A stretch of 64,000 nt of DNA, taken from positions 605,951-669,950 of the forward strand of contig JAXHLP010000006.1 in assembly GCA_034522155.1 (NCBI GenBank), written 5' to 3'. How positions within the stretch are numbered: the stretch's first letter is position 1; each line of letters begins with the position of its first letter. This DNA is from Salinilacustrithrix sp034522155 (GTDB lineage Bacteria; Actinomycetota; Acidimicrobiia; Acidimicrobiales; Salinilacustritrichaceae). The translations under genes and the position numbers were made by a program. This document shows, piece after piece, positions 7,505 through 16,445 of the stretch. A model generated the notes under the pieces. The model did no database searches. It was not told the DNA's origin and was given only the letters and a program-made list of their open reading frames with translations.

Positions 7505-8521
7505 ATGGGTGAGCTCGTCGTCGTCCTGGTGGTGTTGATCACCGCCATCGCGGCCCATGAGCTCGCCCATCTCGGTGTCGCCCGGCTGGTGGGTCACCAG
7601 GTCTTCGAGCTGCAGATCGGCGGTGGCCCCACGTGGGAGACCACCGTCCGCGGCGTCGACGTCCGGGTCGGCGTGGTCCCGATCGGCGGGCACGTGCAGA
7701 CCGGAGCACGCGACGGCGAAGGCTTCCGGTGGCGGTCGGCGGTCGTCGCCGGATCCGGAGTGGGAGCCAATCTGGTCCTCGCCGGCGCGGGGGCCGTCGC
7801 GGGCATCGGTCCGATGATCGTGTTCAACGTGCTCGCGGCCGCGGCCAACCTCTGGCCGGGCCGTCGGCGGCGACTCGGCGAACCCTCGTCCGACGGCCGG
7901 ACGTTGCTCGACCTGGCGCTGGGGAACCGCGACGCGATCGCGGAGGAACGCAGCGGCTGGTACTGCGTCGAGGCGGGTCGGGCCCGCGAGGCGGGCGATG
8001 TGGCGCACGCGCGCCGACTCGTCGATCGGGGCATCGCCGAACTCGGACCGACGAGGGCCCTGCTCGCGGTCCGCGGCGTCATCGCCTTCGAGGAGCGGCG
8101 GTTCGCCGATGTGGTCGATGCCTACGCGCACCTGATCGACGACGACCGGGTCACCGTGGCCGGGCGTGCCGGGTTCGCAGCCGACGCGGCCTGGGCCGCG
8201 TCGCTGTCCGGTGACCCCGACCTGGCCCGCCTGGCCGAGCCATGGGCGGCCTTCGCCCGCCGGGTGCGACCCCGTTCGCCCCGCCGTCGGATGGTGCATG
8301 CCCTCGCGCTCGTCGACGACGGAGACAACGACGGCGCGGCGCGGGCGCTCGAGGGCATCGACGACACGTCGGCCGACGCGATCCGGTCGCTCGCCCTGCT
8401 CAGCGGTGGCGACGAGGACGCGGCTCGCATGGTCTTCGACACGCGTGTCGTGCCCGGGCTGGCGCCGGACCACCCGCTGCGCGAGCGGCTGGCGAGGGCG
8501 CTCGCCGCGGACTCGTCCTGA
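7505..8521 (+). CDS. M50-type membrane metalloprotease with repeat domain
   Basis: A 338-residue protein. The N-terminal hydrophobic segment holds a zinc-protease HELAH motif (H18, E19, H22). A second hydrophobic region (about 85-120) ends in NLWP, and a DGR follows after an inserted GRRRRLGEPSS. This resembles the NxxP...DG second motif of site-2 proteases, but split. The C-terminal half (about 145-338) is soluble, Ala/Arg-rich helical and looks like tetratricopeptide-type repeats. Neighbours give no substrate. A TTG at 7478 is an alternative start. A second, canonical S2P is at 38437. Zinc-site assignment is direct; cleavage role is inferred. Confidence 0.65.
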   Translation: MGELVVVLVVLITAIAAHELAHLGVARLVGHQVFELQIGGGPTWETTVRGVDVRVGVVPIGGHVQTGARDGEGFRWRSAVVAGSGVGANLVLAGAGAVAGIGPMIVFNVLAAAANLWPGRRRRLGEPSSDGRTLLDLALGNRDAIAEERSGWYCVEAGRAREAGDVAHARRLVDRGIAELGPTRALLAVRGVIAFEERRFADVVDAYAHLIDDDRVTVAGRAGFAADAAWAASLSGDPDLARLAEPWAAFARRVRPRSPRRRMVHALALVDDGDNDGAARALEGIDDTSADAIRSLALLSGGDEDAARMVFDTRVVPGLAPDHPLRERLARALAADSS

Positions 8522-8547
8522 GGGGGCCGCGGACTCGTCCTGAGGGG
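8504..8547 (+). repeat. 22-base tandem duplication
   Basis: Two perfect head-to-tail copies of a 22-base unit (8504-8525 and 8526-8547) span the stop codon of the M50-like gene, so the stop context is present twice. It looks like a simple slippage duplication with no evident function. Confidence 0.9.
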
Positions 8548-8592
8548 CCGGCGTCGGTCGCCGGCATGCGCGCCCGCCTGCGGGCCGGCCAG

Positions 8593-8598
8593 TACCGT
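8593..8598 (+). promoter_or_regulatory. Possible -10 box for smc
   Basis: TACCGT is eight bases before the GTG start of smc, and no ribosome binding site is visible between them. This would fit a leaderless transcript, which is common in actinobacteria, but the evidence is only the hexamer and spacing. Confidence 0.25.
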
Positions 8599-8606
8599 CG
8601 GCGGCG

Positions 8607-11600
8607 GTGTTTCTCAAGAACCTGACCATCAAGGGCTTCAAGTCGTTCGCCGACACCGCCGACCTGGGGCTCGAACCCGGCGTGACGGTGGTGGTCGGGC
8701 CCAACGGCTCCGGGAAGTCCAACGTCGTCGACGCCATCGCCTGGGTGCTCGGTGCGCAGGCGCCGTCGTCCGTGCGCTCGCAGAAGATGGACGACGTGAT
8801 CTTCGCCGGCACCGACAAGAAGCCGGCGCTCGGGCGGGCCGAGGTCAGCCTCACGATCGACAACTCGGCCGGGATCCTGCCGATCGAGTTCGCCGAGGTC
8901 ACGATCTGTCGCACGCTGTTCCGCACCGGCGAGTCCGAGTACTCGATCAACGGCGTGCCCTGCCGCCTGCTCGACATCACCGAGCTGCTCTCCGACTCGG
9001 GTGTGGGGCGCATGCAACACGTCATCATCGGCCAGGGCCAGATCGACGCGGTACTCAACGCCAAGCCCACCGACCGGCGGATGATCATCGAGGAGGCCGC
9101 GGGCGTCCTCAAGTACCGCAAGCGCAAGGAGAAGGCCGAGCGGCGTCTCCAGGCCACCGAGGCCAACCTCACGCGCGTCCAGGACCTGTTGCGCGAGGTG
9201 CGTCGCAGCCTCCGCCCGCTGGAGCGCCAGGCCGAGGCCGCCCGCCGCCACGGTGCCCTGGTCGACGAGCTCGGCACGCTGCGGAAGTTCCTGGCCGGGC
9301 GGGAGCTGGCGCAGCTGCGCACCCGGCGCGAGAACGCCACCCAGGATCGTGCCGCCCACGCCGGCGAGGACGAGACGCTGGCCGCTCGCCTCGGCGAGCT
9401 CGACACCAAGGTCCTGGCGGCCGAGACCGAGCTCAACGAGCTGGGCGGTGCCGATCTCGGCGACGAGCTCACCCGGTTCGAGGCGCTCCGCGAGCGGGGG
9501 CGGGGCCTCGCCGCACTCCTCGCCGAGCGCGAGCGGAGTCTGGCCAAGGAGCGCGAGTCGTCGGTCGACGCCGCGCTGATCGCCTCGCTCGAGACCGACC
9601 AGGCCAACCTGCGAAGCGCGCTCGACTCCCTCGACAACGCGGCCAACACCCTCCTGCCCGACGCCGAGGAGGTCGAGCAGGCCGAGGCCGGCCTCGCCGA
9701 GGCCCGGGCGCAGTTCGAGGAGCGCTGGGGCGACGGGGTCACGGCCACGTCGGGCGAAGCCGCCGAGGCACGGGGCGAGCTCAACGGGTTGCGCAAGTCG
9801 ATCGAGCAGGCTCGGGCCGAGCTCGACCGCTACGACACCCGCACCCAGACCCTCGGCGACAAGCACGCCCGGCTGGTCGCCGAGGTCGACCGGCTCCGGG
9901 CGGAGATCGCCGATGCCGAGTCCGCCCTGCCCGAGCTCGAGGCTGAACGGGCCCGCACCGCCGAGGCCGAGGCCGAGGCCGAGGCCGACCTCGAGACCGC
10001 CGCCACCGAGCTGGCCGATGCCGAGGCCGACCGGCGCTCCTGGATCGCCCGGTCCGACGCGCTGGCCGAGGCACTCGACGCCGCCCGCTCGGCGGCAGGC
10101 GCCGAGCGGTTGGCCGAGGTCGACGGGGTGATCGGCACCCTGCTCGACCTCGTCGAGGTCGATTCCGGGTGGGAGCCCGCGTTCGAAGCCGCTGCTGGCG
10201 ATGCGTTGGCTGCGGTCGTGGTCGACGGCGCCGATGCCGCCCGGGCCGCGTTCGGCGCGCTCGCCGACGGCGATGCCACCGGGGCGGTACTCGCGCTCGG
10301 TGTCGAGCGGGCGGCCCCCACGCCACCGCCCATGGGCGAGCCGGTGCGCGACCACGTCCGGTCCGGTCGCGCCGACGTCGATTCGCTCCTCGACGCCGTC
10401 GTCGGCGCGGCCGTGGTGGTCGACGGCAACTGGCCGGCTGGTCTCGATGTTGCCATCGCCCATCCGGATGCCGTCGTGGTCACCAACGACGGCGCCCGCT
10501 TCGGGCCGGGCTCGTGGCGCATGGGTGGCGCGGCCACCGGTGCCACCGGTGCCGCCCTCGAAGAGGCGCTGTCCCAGGTCGAGGCCGCCTCGATCGCGGT
10601 CGACGACGCCACCGCGGCACGCGACGTCGCCCGCCAGCAGTTCACCGCGGCCAGACATGCCGCCATCGATGCCCGAGAGGCGGCCGAGGCCCACGCCACC
10701 GCCCACCGCCGGGCGGTCGAGTCGCTCGAGCGCGACGAGCGTCAGCTCGCCGACGTCGACCACGAGCTCGGCGGCCAGTCCGACGAGCGCACCGAGCTCG
10801 AATCCCGGATCGAGGCCGAGCAGGCTCGCGTCACCGAGCTCGAGGAACGTCTGCCCGGGCTCGAGGCCGAGGAGGCTTCCGCCGCCGAGGCCGCCCGCGC
10901 CATGGCCGACGCCCGCGATGCCCTCGACGAGCGCGCCGCCGCCGTCGCAGCGCTGCGGTCCGACCTCGAGGTGCGCGCCGCCCAGATCGAGGAGCGACGC
11001 GACTCGCTACGCACCCGCCTCGACGAGGTCGAGACCCGACTGGAGCGAAACCAGGCCGCGGCCGCCGAGGCCGCCGAGCGTCGCGAAGCCCTCGAGGGCA
11101 AAGCCGCCGGCCTCACCGCGCTCGCCACCTCGTGTGCCGAGACCCTCGAGCAGGCCGAGGCCCGCCTCGTCGTGCTGCGCGAGGAGCGCACGGCTCAGTC
11201 CGAGGCCCAACGGAAGGTCTCGGCCGAGCTCGATCGCCTGCGCCGCGAGCGGGTCGAAGCGGAGAAGCAGCTCGCCGACGTCCGGGAGCGCATCCAACGC
11301 AGCGACCTCGATCTCGCCGAGATCGATCTCCGGATCGAGTCGTCGGTGGAGACGATCCGCCGCGACCTCGACATCTCGCCCGACCAGGCTGTTGCGGCTG
11401 AATGTCCCGTGCTCGACGAGGGCACCTCGCCGGCGGCCCGGGCCCGCGAGCTCGAGCGCGAACTGCGGCTCATGGGCCCCATCAACCCGCTGGCGCTCGA
11501 GGAGTACGAGCAGCTCCAGGAGCGCCACGAGTTCCTCCAAGGTCAGCTCGACGACGTGAAGTCGAGCCGTCGCGAGCTGCACAAGGTGATCAAGGCGGTC

Positions 11601-12077
11601 GACGAGGAGATCGTCAACGTCTTCGCCGCGGCCTACGCCGACGTCTCCGAGAACTTCTCGAAGCTGTTCGCCACCCTGTTCCCCGGTGGCGAGGGCAGGA
11701 TCAAGATGACCGAGCCCGACGACCTGCTCGAGACCGGCATCGAGCTCACGGCCAAGCCGTCGGGGAAGAACGTCAAGAAGCTGTCGCTGCTCTCCGGCGG
11801 CGAGCGCTCGCTGACCGCGCTCGCGTACCTGTTCGCCGTGTTCCGCAGCCGGCCCTCGCCCTTCTACGTGATGGACGAGGTCGAGGCCGCCCTCGACGAC
11901 GTGAACCTCCACCGCTTCCTCGAGCTGGTCGGCGAGTTCCGCGAGGAGGCCCAGCTCGTGATCGTCAGCCACCAGAAGCGCACGATGGAGGCCGCCGACG
12001 TGCTCTACGGCATCACCATGTCGCCCGGCGGGTCGTCCCGAGCCGTCTCCGAGAAGGGCGCCGCCGCCGTCGCGTAG
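8607..12077 (+). CDS. smc: Chromosome partition protein SMC
   Basis: A 1156-residue SMC ATPase of full length. Walker A GPNGSGKS is at residues 31-38, two long coiled coils flank a hinge at about 505-650, and the C-terminal head carries the ABC signature LSGGERSLTAL (about 1060) and Walker B YVMDEVEAALDD (about 1085). It forms the condensin that organises and helps segregate the chromosome. scpA and scpB are not in this window. Start is a GTG giving the usual MFLKNLTIKGFKSF. The smc-ftsY-ffh order of actinobacteria is interrupted here by a minus-strand block. Confidence 0.97.
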   Translation: MFLKNLTIKGFKSFADTADLGLEPGVTVVVGPNGSGKSNVVDAIAWVLGAQAPSSVRSQKMDDVIFAGTDKKPALGRAEVSLTIDNSAGILPIEFAEVTICRTLFRTGESEYSINGVPCRLLDITELLSDSGVGRMQHVIIGQGQIDAVLNAKPTDRRMIIEEAAGVLKYRKRKEKAERRLQATEANLTRVQDLLREVRRSLRPLERQAEAARRHGALVDELGTLRKFLAGRELAQLRTRRENATQDRAAHAGEDETLAARLGELDTKVLAAETELNELGGADLGDELTRFEALRERGRGLAALLAERERSLAKERESSVDAALIASLETDQANLRSALDSLDNAANTLLPDAEEVEQAEAGLAEARAQFEERWGDGVTATSGEAAEARGELNGLRKSIEQARAELDRYDTRTQTLGDKHARLVAEVDRLRAEIADAESALPELEAERARTAEAEAEAEADLETAATELADAEADRRSWIARSDALAEALDAARSAAGAERLAEVDGVIGTLLDLVEVDSGWEPAFEAAAGDALAAVVVDGADAARAAFGALADGDATGAVLALGVERAAPTPPPMGEPVRDHVRSGRADVDSLLDAVVGAAVVVDGNWPAGLDVAIAHPDAVVVTNDGARFGPGSWRMGGAATGATGAALEEALSQVEAASIAVDDATAARDVARQQFTAARHAAIDAREAAEAHATAHRRAVESLERDERQLADVDHELGGQSDERTELESRIEAEQARVTELEERLPGLEAEEASAAEAARAMADARDALDERAAAVAALRSDLEVRAAQIEERRDSLRTRLDEVETRLERNQAAAAEAAERREALEGKAAGLTALATSCAETLEQAEARLVVLREERTAQSEAQRKVSAELDRLRRERVEAEKQLADVRERIQRSDLDLAEIDLRIESSVETIRRDLDISPDQAVAAECPVLDEGTSPAARARELERELRLMGPINPLALEEYEQLQERHEFLQGQLDDVKSSRRELHKVIKAVDEEIVNVFAAAYADVSENFSKLFATLFPGGEGRIKMTEPDDLLETGIELTAKPSGKNVKKLSLLSGGERSLTALAYLFAVFRSRPSPFYVMDEVEAALDDVNLHRFLELVGEFREEAQLVIVSHQKRTMEAADVLYGITMSPGGSSRAVSEKGAAAVA

Positions 12078-12083
12078 CGGAGG

Positions 12084-12147
12084 GACGACCGCGCCGATCG
12101 GCGCGGTCGACCAACATGGCCGCGCGTACGCGCCGAACCTTGCCGCC
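12084..12147. repeat. Intergenic repeat, copy A
   Basis: This 64-base stretch between convergent smc and the M15 peptidase gene matches 41029-41094 with about eight substitutions and a three-base gap. It contains a 10-bp perfect stem with a GATC loop (12086-12109), then a weaker hairpin. The paired copy is also between convergent genes. Probably a bidirectional terminator family. Confidence 0.75.
12086..12109. terminator. Candidate bidirectional terminator hairpin
   Basis: A perfect 10-bp inverted repeat with a four-base GATC loop, nine bases past the smc stop and 46 bases past the end of the convergent M15 gene. No T-tract follows, as is usual in actinobacteria. Its counterpart at 41031-41054 keeps the stem with one compensated base pair. 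Confidence 0.5.
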
Positions 12148-12155
12148 TGGGGGTG

Positions 12156-13037
12156 TCACCGGTCGAAGTGCTGGTAGTCGGGGCTGGACCAGGTGCCGCC
12201 CCAGCCCCAGCCGCGCGCCGCGAACGAGCGCACCACGGCATCGCCCGAACGGATCATGCCCGGGTCGTTGCGTGACCGGTCGGCCCATTCCGCACCCTCG
12301 GGCGGGTCGACCGTCGAGCCCTTCACGTAGGGGTTGTGCAGCGGGTTGATGTCGATGGCCTGCCCGCGGGCATGGTTCGACAAGGTCGACGAGCCGGCGA
12401 CGGTGCGGCAGTTGAAGCCGCTGGTGTTGTTGGCCCGCATCGACGCCTGGTCGTCGGCGCCGTACTCGCTGACCGGCACCATCCGCTGGATCGGGAACCG
12501 GGCGGCGTAGATGTCGCCGAAGATCGCGGCGACGTTCCGGGCCTGGCCTGCGGCGACGATGAGCTGGCCGGTGCGGGCCCGGTCGTCATAGCCCCAGTAG
12601 GTGACCGTGACCTTCCGGAGCTGGTCGGGCGGGGTGCAGCCCCGACCCGGCGTCCACGACGCGCCCAGCTCCTCGGCGGTCACCGACTCGATCGATGACC
12701 TGTAGGCCGGTCCCGGCAGCGTGGTCGGCGGCGCGGTGGTCGGGGGTGGTTCGGTCGGCGCCGGCGGGTCGGTGGCCGACGGTGCCGTGGTGGAGCCCGG
12801 TCGTACCGTGGTGGAGGTCGGCGCGGCCGAGATCGACTCGCTCGAGGTCGGCTCGGTCGTGGTGGTGGTCGTGGTCGTCGACGTGGTCGACGTGGTCGTG
12901 GACGAGCGATCCGCGGCCGCGGTCACCGACTCGTCGACGTCGGTTTCAGTGGCCCAGACGACCAGGCTGGCGCACAGCGCGAGCACCACGACGAGCGAGC
13001 CGGCGACCGAGTACCGGTTCTGGAGGAGCCAATCCAC
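12156..13037 (-). CDS. Membrane-anchored M15-family peptidase
   Basis: A 293-residue cell-envelope protein. One N-terminal transmembrane segment (about residues 10-30) is followed by a Ser/Thr/Pro-rich stalk to about residue 110 and then an M15 (VanY/CwlK-like) domain. Zinc-site motifs are SNHARGQAID (His and Asp ligands) and the closing DYQHFD, with GWGWGGTW just before it, typical of M15 family carboxypeptidases or L-Ala-D-Glu endopeptidases. It should cut peptidoglycan peptides outside the membrane. It begins 16 bases after the aldehyde dehydrogenase gene and is probably cotranscribed with it. Confidence 0.85.
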   Translation of the reverse strand: MDWLLQNRYSVAGSLVVVLALCASLVVWATETDVDESVTAAADRSSTTTSTTSTTTTTTTTEPTSSESISAAPTSTTVRPGSTTAPSATDPPAPTEPPPTTAPPTTLPGPAYRSSIESVTAEELGASWTPGRGCTPPDQLRKVTVTYWGYDDRARTGQLIVAAGQARNVAAIFGDIYAARFPIQRMVPVSEYGADDQASMRANNTSGFNCRTVAGSSTLSNHARGQAIDINPLHNPYVKGSTVDPPEGAEWADRSRNDPGMIRSGDAVVRSFAARGWGWGGTWSSPDYQHFDR

Positions 13038-13053
13038 GGTCCCGAGCTCCCCG

Positions 13054-14454
13054 TCAGACGAGCTTCTCGAGGATCTTGGACTTCAGCTTCGTGTACGGCG
13101 GGTACATCATCGAGACCTCGGGCTTGATCGGCTTGCGCAGCACCGGCTTGTGGTTGGAGAACTCGTCGAAGCCGGCCTTGCCGTGGTAGCGCCCGTGGCC
13201 GGACGCGCCCACGCCGCCAAAGGGGAGGTCGGGCGGGGTGATGTGGAACAGGGTGTGGTTGACGCACACGCCCCCCGCCGAGGTCGCATCGACCACGGCG
13301 TCGGCCTCGTCGCGCTCGTCGGAGAACACGTACAGCGCGAGCGGCTTGGGCCGACCGTTCACGAAGGCGATCGCTTCGTCGAGGTCGTCGACGGCCACGA
13401 TCGGCAGCACCGGCCCGAAGATCTCCTCCTGCATCAGCGCCGAATCAGGGTCGGGATCGACGATGATCGTCGGCTCGAGCTTGCGGGTGTCGGCGTTGAG
13501 CTCACCACCACACACCACGGTGCCGCCGTGGCCGGCGAGGAGGCCCTGGAGCCGCTGGACGTGGCGCTCGTTGACGATCTGGGTGAAGTCCGAGGAGGTG
13601 GTGGCGTCGTCGCCGTAGAACTCCTCGATGGCGCTCACGAGCGCGTCGACCAGCGCGTCCTTGCGGCTGCGGTCGACCAGGACGTAGTCCGGAGCGATGC
13701 AGGTCTGGCCGGCGTTGAGGAACTTGCCCCACGCCATGCGGTGCGCGGCGATGTCGACGTGGGCATCTGCGGTGACGATGGCCGGCGACTTGCCGCCGAG
13801 CTCGAGCACCGTCGGCGTCAGGTCCTCGGCCGCGGCCTTGGCCACGACCTTGCCGACCGCAGTGGAGCCGGTGAAGAAGATGTGGTCGAACTGCTGGTCG
13901 AGCAGCGCCGTCGACACGTCGACACCACCCTCGATGACCGCGACCGCCTCGGGGTCGAGATGGGCGCGGAGCAGCTGCGACAGGACCCGGGAGGTCTCGG
14001 GCGCGAGCTCGGAGGGCTTGGCCACCACCGCGTTGCCCGCGGCGAGGCTGGCGGCCATCGGGGCGACCAGCAGCTGCACCGGGTAGTTCCAGGGCGCGAT
14101 GATCAGTGACACGCCGAGCGGCTCGGCCCGGATGTGGGCTGCGCCCGGCTTGTCCTTGATGCGCAACTTGGCCTTGCGTGGCTCGGCCCAGGACTCGACG
14201 TGCTTCCGAATGTGTTTCACCTCGGTCACGCTGAACGAGATGTCGGTGGCGTGGGCCTCGACCGTGGGCTTGCCGAAGTCGGCCTGCATGGCCTCCACGA
14301 GCTGGTCGCCGCCTTCCTCCAGGACAGTGAGCAGGCCGTCGAGCTGGCGCTTGCGCCACTCGATCGGCCGGGTCCGCCCGCTCTGGAAGCAGTGGCGGAT
14401 CGCCGCCACCACGCCGGGGATGGTCTCGATGTCCGTACGTTCGTCGATGCTCAT
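13054..14454 (-). CDS. Aldehyde dehydrogenase, class-3 type
   Basis: A 466-residue NAD(P)-dependent aldehyde dehydrogenase. Visible are the Rossmann segment IIAPWNYPVQLL, the nucleotide-binding FTGSTAVGK, the general base region ELGGKSP, the catalytic Cys in NAGQTCIAPDY and the motif EEIFGPVLP. Length and the C-terminal KPxxxxMYPPY segment resemble the family that contains ConiferALDH/class 3 enzymes, which oxidise medium-chain or aromatic aldehydes. Exact substrate is unknown. Start ATG at 14454 is preferred; a GTG at 14484 adds ten residues. It lies 106 bases behind the VWA gene on the same strand. Confidence 0.92.
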   Translation of the reverse strand: MSIDERTDIETIPGVVAAIRHCFQSGRTRPIEWRKRQLDGLLTVLEEGGDQLVEAMQADFGKPTVEAHATDISFSVTEVKHIRKHVESWAEPRKAKLRIKDKPGAAHIRAEPLGVSLIIAPWNYPVQLLVAPMAASLAAGNAVVAKPSELAPETSRVLSQLLRAHLDPEAVAVIEGGVDVSTALLDQQFDHIFFTGSTAVGKVVAKAAAEDLTPTVLELGGKSPAIVTADAHVDIAAHRMAWGKFLNAGQTCIAPDYVLVDRSRKDALVDALVSAIEEFYGDDATTSSDFTQIVNERHVQRLQGLLAGHGGTVVCGGELNADTRKLEPTIIVDPDPDSALMQEEIFGPVLPIVAVDDLDEAIAFVNGRPKPLALYVFSDERDEADAVVDATSAGGVCVNHTLFHITPPDLPFGGVGASGHGRYHGKAGFDEFSNHKPVLRKPIKPEVSMMYPPYTKLKSKILEKLV

Positions 14455-14560
14455 CGGAGGCAACCGTATCGTCACGACCCGCACACGACGTCGGCGGCGA
14501 TGTCCACCGAGGTCGCCGCCGACGAGTCGTCGTCGGTGGCCGACGACATCGGCAGCCGTG

Positions 14561-15535
14561 TCACGGGATGCGTTGGAACCAGAGCAGCGACAGCAGGGTG
14601 CTCACGCCCAGCAGCAGCGCGGCGTAGCCCACGAAGCGGGCGGTGACCTCCTGCTCCTCGGTGTCGAAGCCGACCGACGAGCCGATGTCCTCGTACACCG
14701 ACTCCAGCTCGCCGAGCGATTCGGCTTGGAAGAACTGGCCGCCGGTGTCCTCGGCGATGGTTTGCAGCGCGCTCTGCTCGACCGGTACCGGCTGGATCTC
14801 GCCGTCGATGACGATGGTGCCGCGGTCGGTGCCGAAGGCGATCGTCGACACCGGCACGTCGGCTTCGACGGCGGCCTCGGTGCCGTCGGCGTCGGGTCGG
14901 CCGACCGTCGTCTTGCCGTCGGTCATCACCACCATCGTCGCCGGGACGGGCTCGCCGTCGGCGTCGGCGTCGGCCAGCGGTGCGTTCTGGATGGCGTCGA
15001 GGCCGGCGAACATCGCTTCGCCGATGGCCGTGGCCGGACCGAGCTCGAGGTTCTCGATCGCGGCGCGCACGGGACGACGATCGGTGGTGGGCGTCACCCG
15101 GACCTGGGCGACGCCGTCGAAGGAGACGAGGCCGATGTTGATCTGCTCGGGGAGGCCGTCGACGAAGCTCAGCGCCGCGTCCTTGGCCGCCTCGATCCGG
15201 GTCGGGGCGACGTCGGACGCCTCCATCGACAGCGACGTGTCGATGGCGAGCACCACGGTGGCCCGCTCCCTGGCGACTCGGACCTCGTCGGCGGGCTGCG
15301 CCCAGGCCACGGCCATGGCGCCGAGTCCGAGCAGGAACGCGAAGGCGGCGATGTGGCGGCGCCAGCCGGGGCGCTTCGGGGCGACGGTGTCGAGCAGTGG
15401 GAGGTTGGTGAACCGGACCGTGTACCGGCTGCGCTGGAAGCTCAGCAGCAGGTAGACGAAAGCGACACCGATGACGCCGAGCAGGGCGTACAGCCGGCCG
15501 GGAGAGAGGAAGCCGTCGGGCCACAGCGCGCTCAT
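14561..15535 (-). CDS. VWA-domain membrane protein (BatA-like)
   Basis: A 324-residue protein with two N-terminal hydrophobic segments (about 8-28 and 55-75), a von Willebrand A domain with the MIDAS motif DTSLS near residue 95, and a C-terminal transmembrane helix (about 300-320). This is the layout of BatA-type proteins, which place a metal-binding VWA domain outside the membrane. It follows DUF58 with an ATGA overlap and ends the MoxR-DUF58-VWA set, whose members work together in envelope or protein maturation; the target here is unknown. Confidence 0.88.
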   Translation of the reverse strand: MSALWPDGFLSPGRLYALLGVIGVAFVYLLLSFQRSRYTVRFTNLPLLDTVAPKRPGWRRHIAAFAFLLGLGAMAVAWAQPADEVRVARERATVVLAIDTSLSMEASDVAPTRIEAAKDAALSFVDGLPEQINIGLVSFDGVAQVRVTPTTDRRPVRAAIENLELGPATAIGEAMFAGLDAIQNAPLADADADGEPVPATMVVMTDGKTTVGRPDADGTEAAVEADVPVSTIAFGTDRGTIVIDGEIQPVPVEQSALQTIAEDTGGQFFQAESLGELESVYEDIGSSVGFDTEEQEVTARFVGYAALLLGVSTLLSLLWFQRIP

Positions 15536-16443
15536 CGGGGTACCCCGGTCCGCCGGCGGGCCCCGACGAAGCGCACGATGTCGTACACCCAGTCGCGATC
15601 GGTCTGGAGTCGGAGATGCGCGGCCCCGGAGCGGCGCAACCGGTCGGCGATGTCCCGTCGCTGCTCGGCCGCCGCCTCCGCGTAGCGGTCCCGGGTCCGG
15701 CGGTTGGTGGGCACGTCGCGGGAGCGTCCGGTCTCGGGGTCGACGACGGACAGCATCCCGACGGGTGGGAGCTCGAGTTCGCGCGGGTCGACGATCTCGA
15801 CGGCGAGCAGTTCGTGGCGCGTGCCGAGCGCTCGGAGCGGCTGCTCCCATCGATCGGCGGAGAGGAAGTCGGAGACCACGACGACCAGCCCGCGGCGCCG
15901 GGGCGGGACCACCAGGTGACGCAGCGCGGCCCCGAGCTCGGTGGTGCCGCCCGGTTCACCCGACGGCGCGGTGAGCAGCCCGTGGAGGAGACCGAGCAGG
16001 TGGTCGCGCCCGGGCCGGGCAGGCACCACTCGAGCGCCGTCGGCGCCGAGCACGATGGCGCCCAGCCGGTTGCCGGTGCGGGCGGTGAGGAAGCCGATGG
16101 CCCCGACGGCCGACACGGCCAGCTCGGCCTTCGTCATCGACGCGGTCCCGAAGTCGAGGCTGGGGGAGCGGTCGACCAGGATCCAGGTCTCGAGCTCGCG
16201 GTCGGCGATCGACTCGCGGACGTGGGTCTCGAGCGACCGCGCCGTCACGTTCCAGTCGATGTGGCGCACGTCGTCACCGGGCACGTACGGACGGGTCTCT
16301 CCCGACTCCGCGCCATGACCCGGCACGAGCCCCCGGTAGTCGCCGTGGAGCAGTCCGTCGAGGCGGCGGGTGACGGTGAGCTCGAGGCGGGCGAGGATCT
16401 CGGCCGCACTCGACTCCACCGGGGTCGACGCCGTGCTGGGCAC
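15532..16443 (-). CDS. DUF58 domain protein
   Basis: A 303-residue protein with the DUF58 signature YVPGDDVRHIDWNVTAR near residue 65 and a VWA-like fold continuing through LVDRSPSLDFG. DUF58 proteins accompany MoxR ATPases. Start is the GTG at 16443, two bases after the moxR stop; there is no clear ribosome site, so it may depend on coupling. The longer frame upstream runs through moxR and is rejected. Its stop overlaps the VWA gene start. Confidence 0.87.
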   Translation of the reverse strand: MPSTASTPVESSAAEILARLELTVTRRLDGLLHGDYRGLVPGHGAESGETRPYVPGDDVRHIDWNVTARSLETHVRESIADRELETWILVDRSPSLDFGTASMTKAELAVSAVGAIGFLTARTGNRLGAIVLGADGARVVPARPGRDHLLGLLHGLLTAPSGEPGGTTELGAALRHLVVPPRRRGLVVVVSDFLSADRWEQPLRALGTRHELLAVEIVDPRELELPPVGMLSVVDPETGRSRDVPTNRRTRDRYAEAAAEQRRDIADRLRRSGAAHLRLQTDRDWVYDIVRFVGARRRTGVPR

Positions 16444-16445
16444 GC

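Noticed and set aside
7331..9796. An 821-codon minus-strand frame across the M50-like gene and smc
   Set aside because: Shadow of GC-rich coding sequence; crosses a gene boundary and has Arg/Ser low complexity only.
8400..10763. A 787-codon minus-strand frame antisense to smc
   Set aside because: Caused by high GC; smc on the other strand has all SMC motifs. No family resemblance in the antisense frame.
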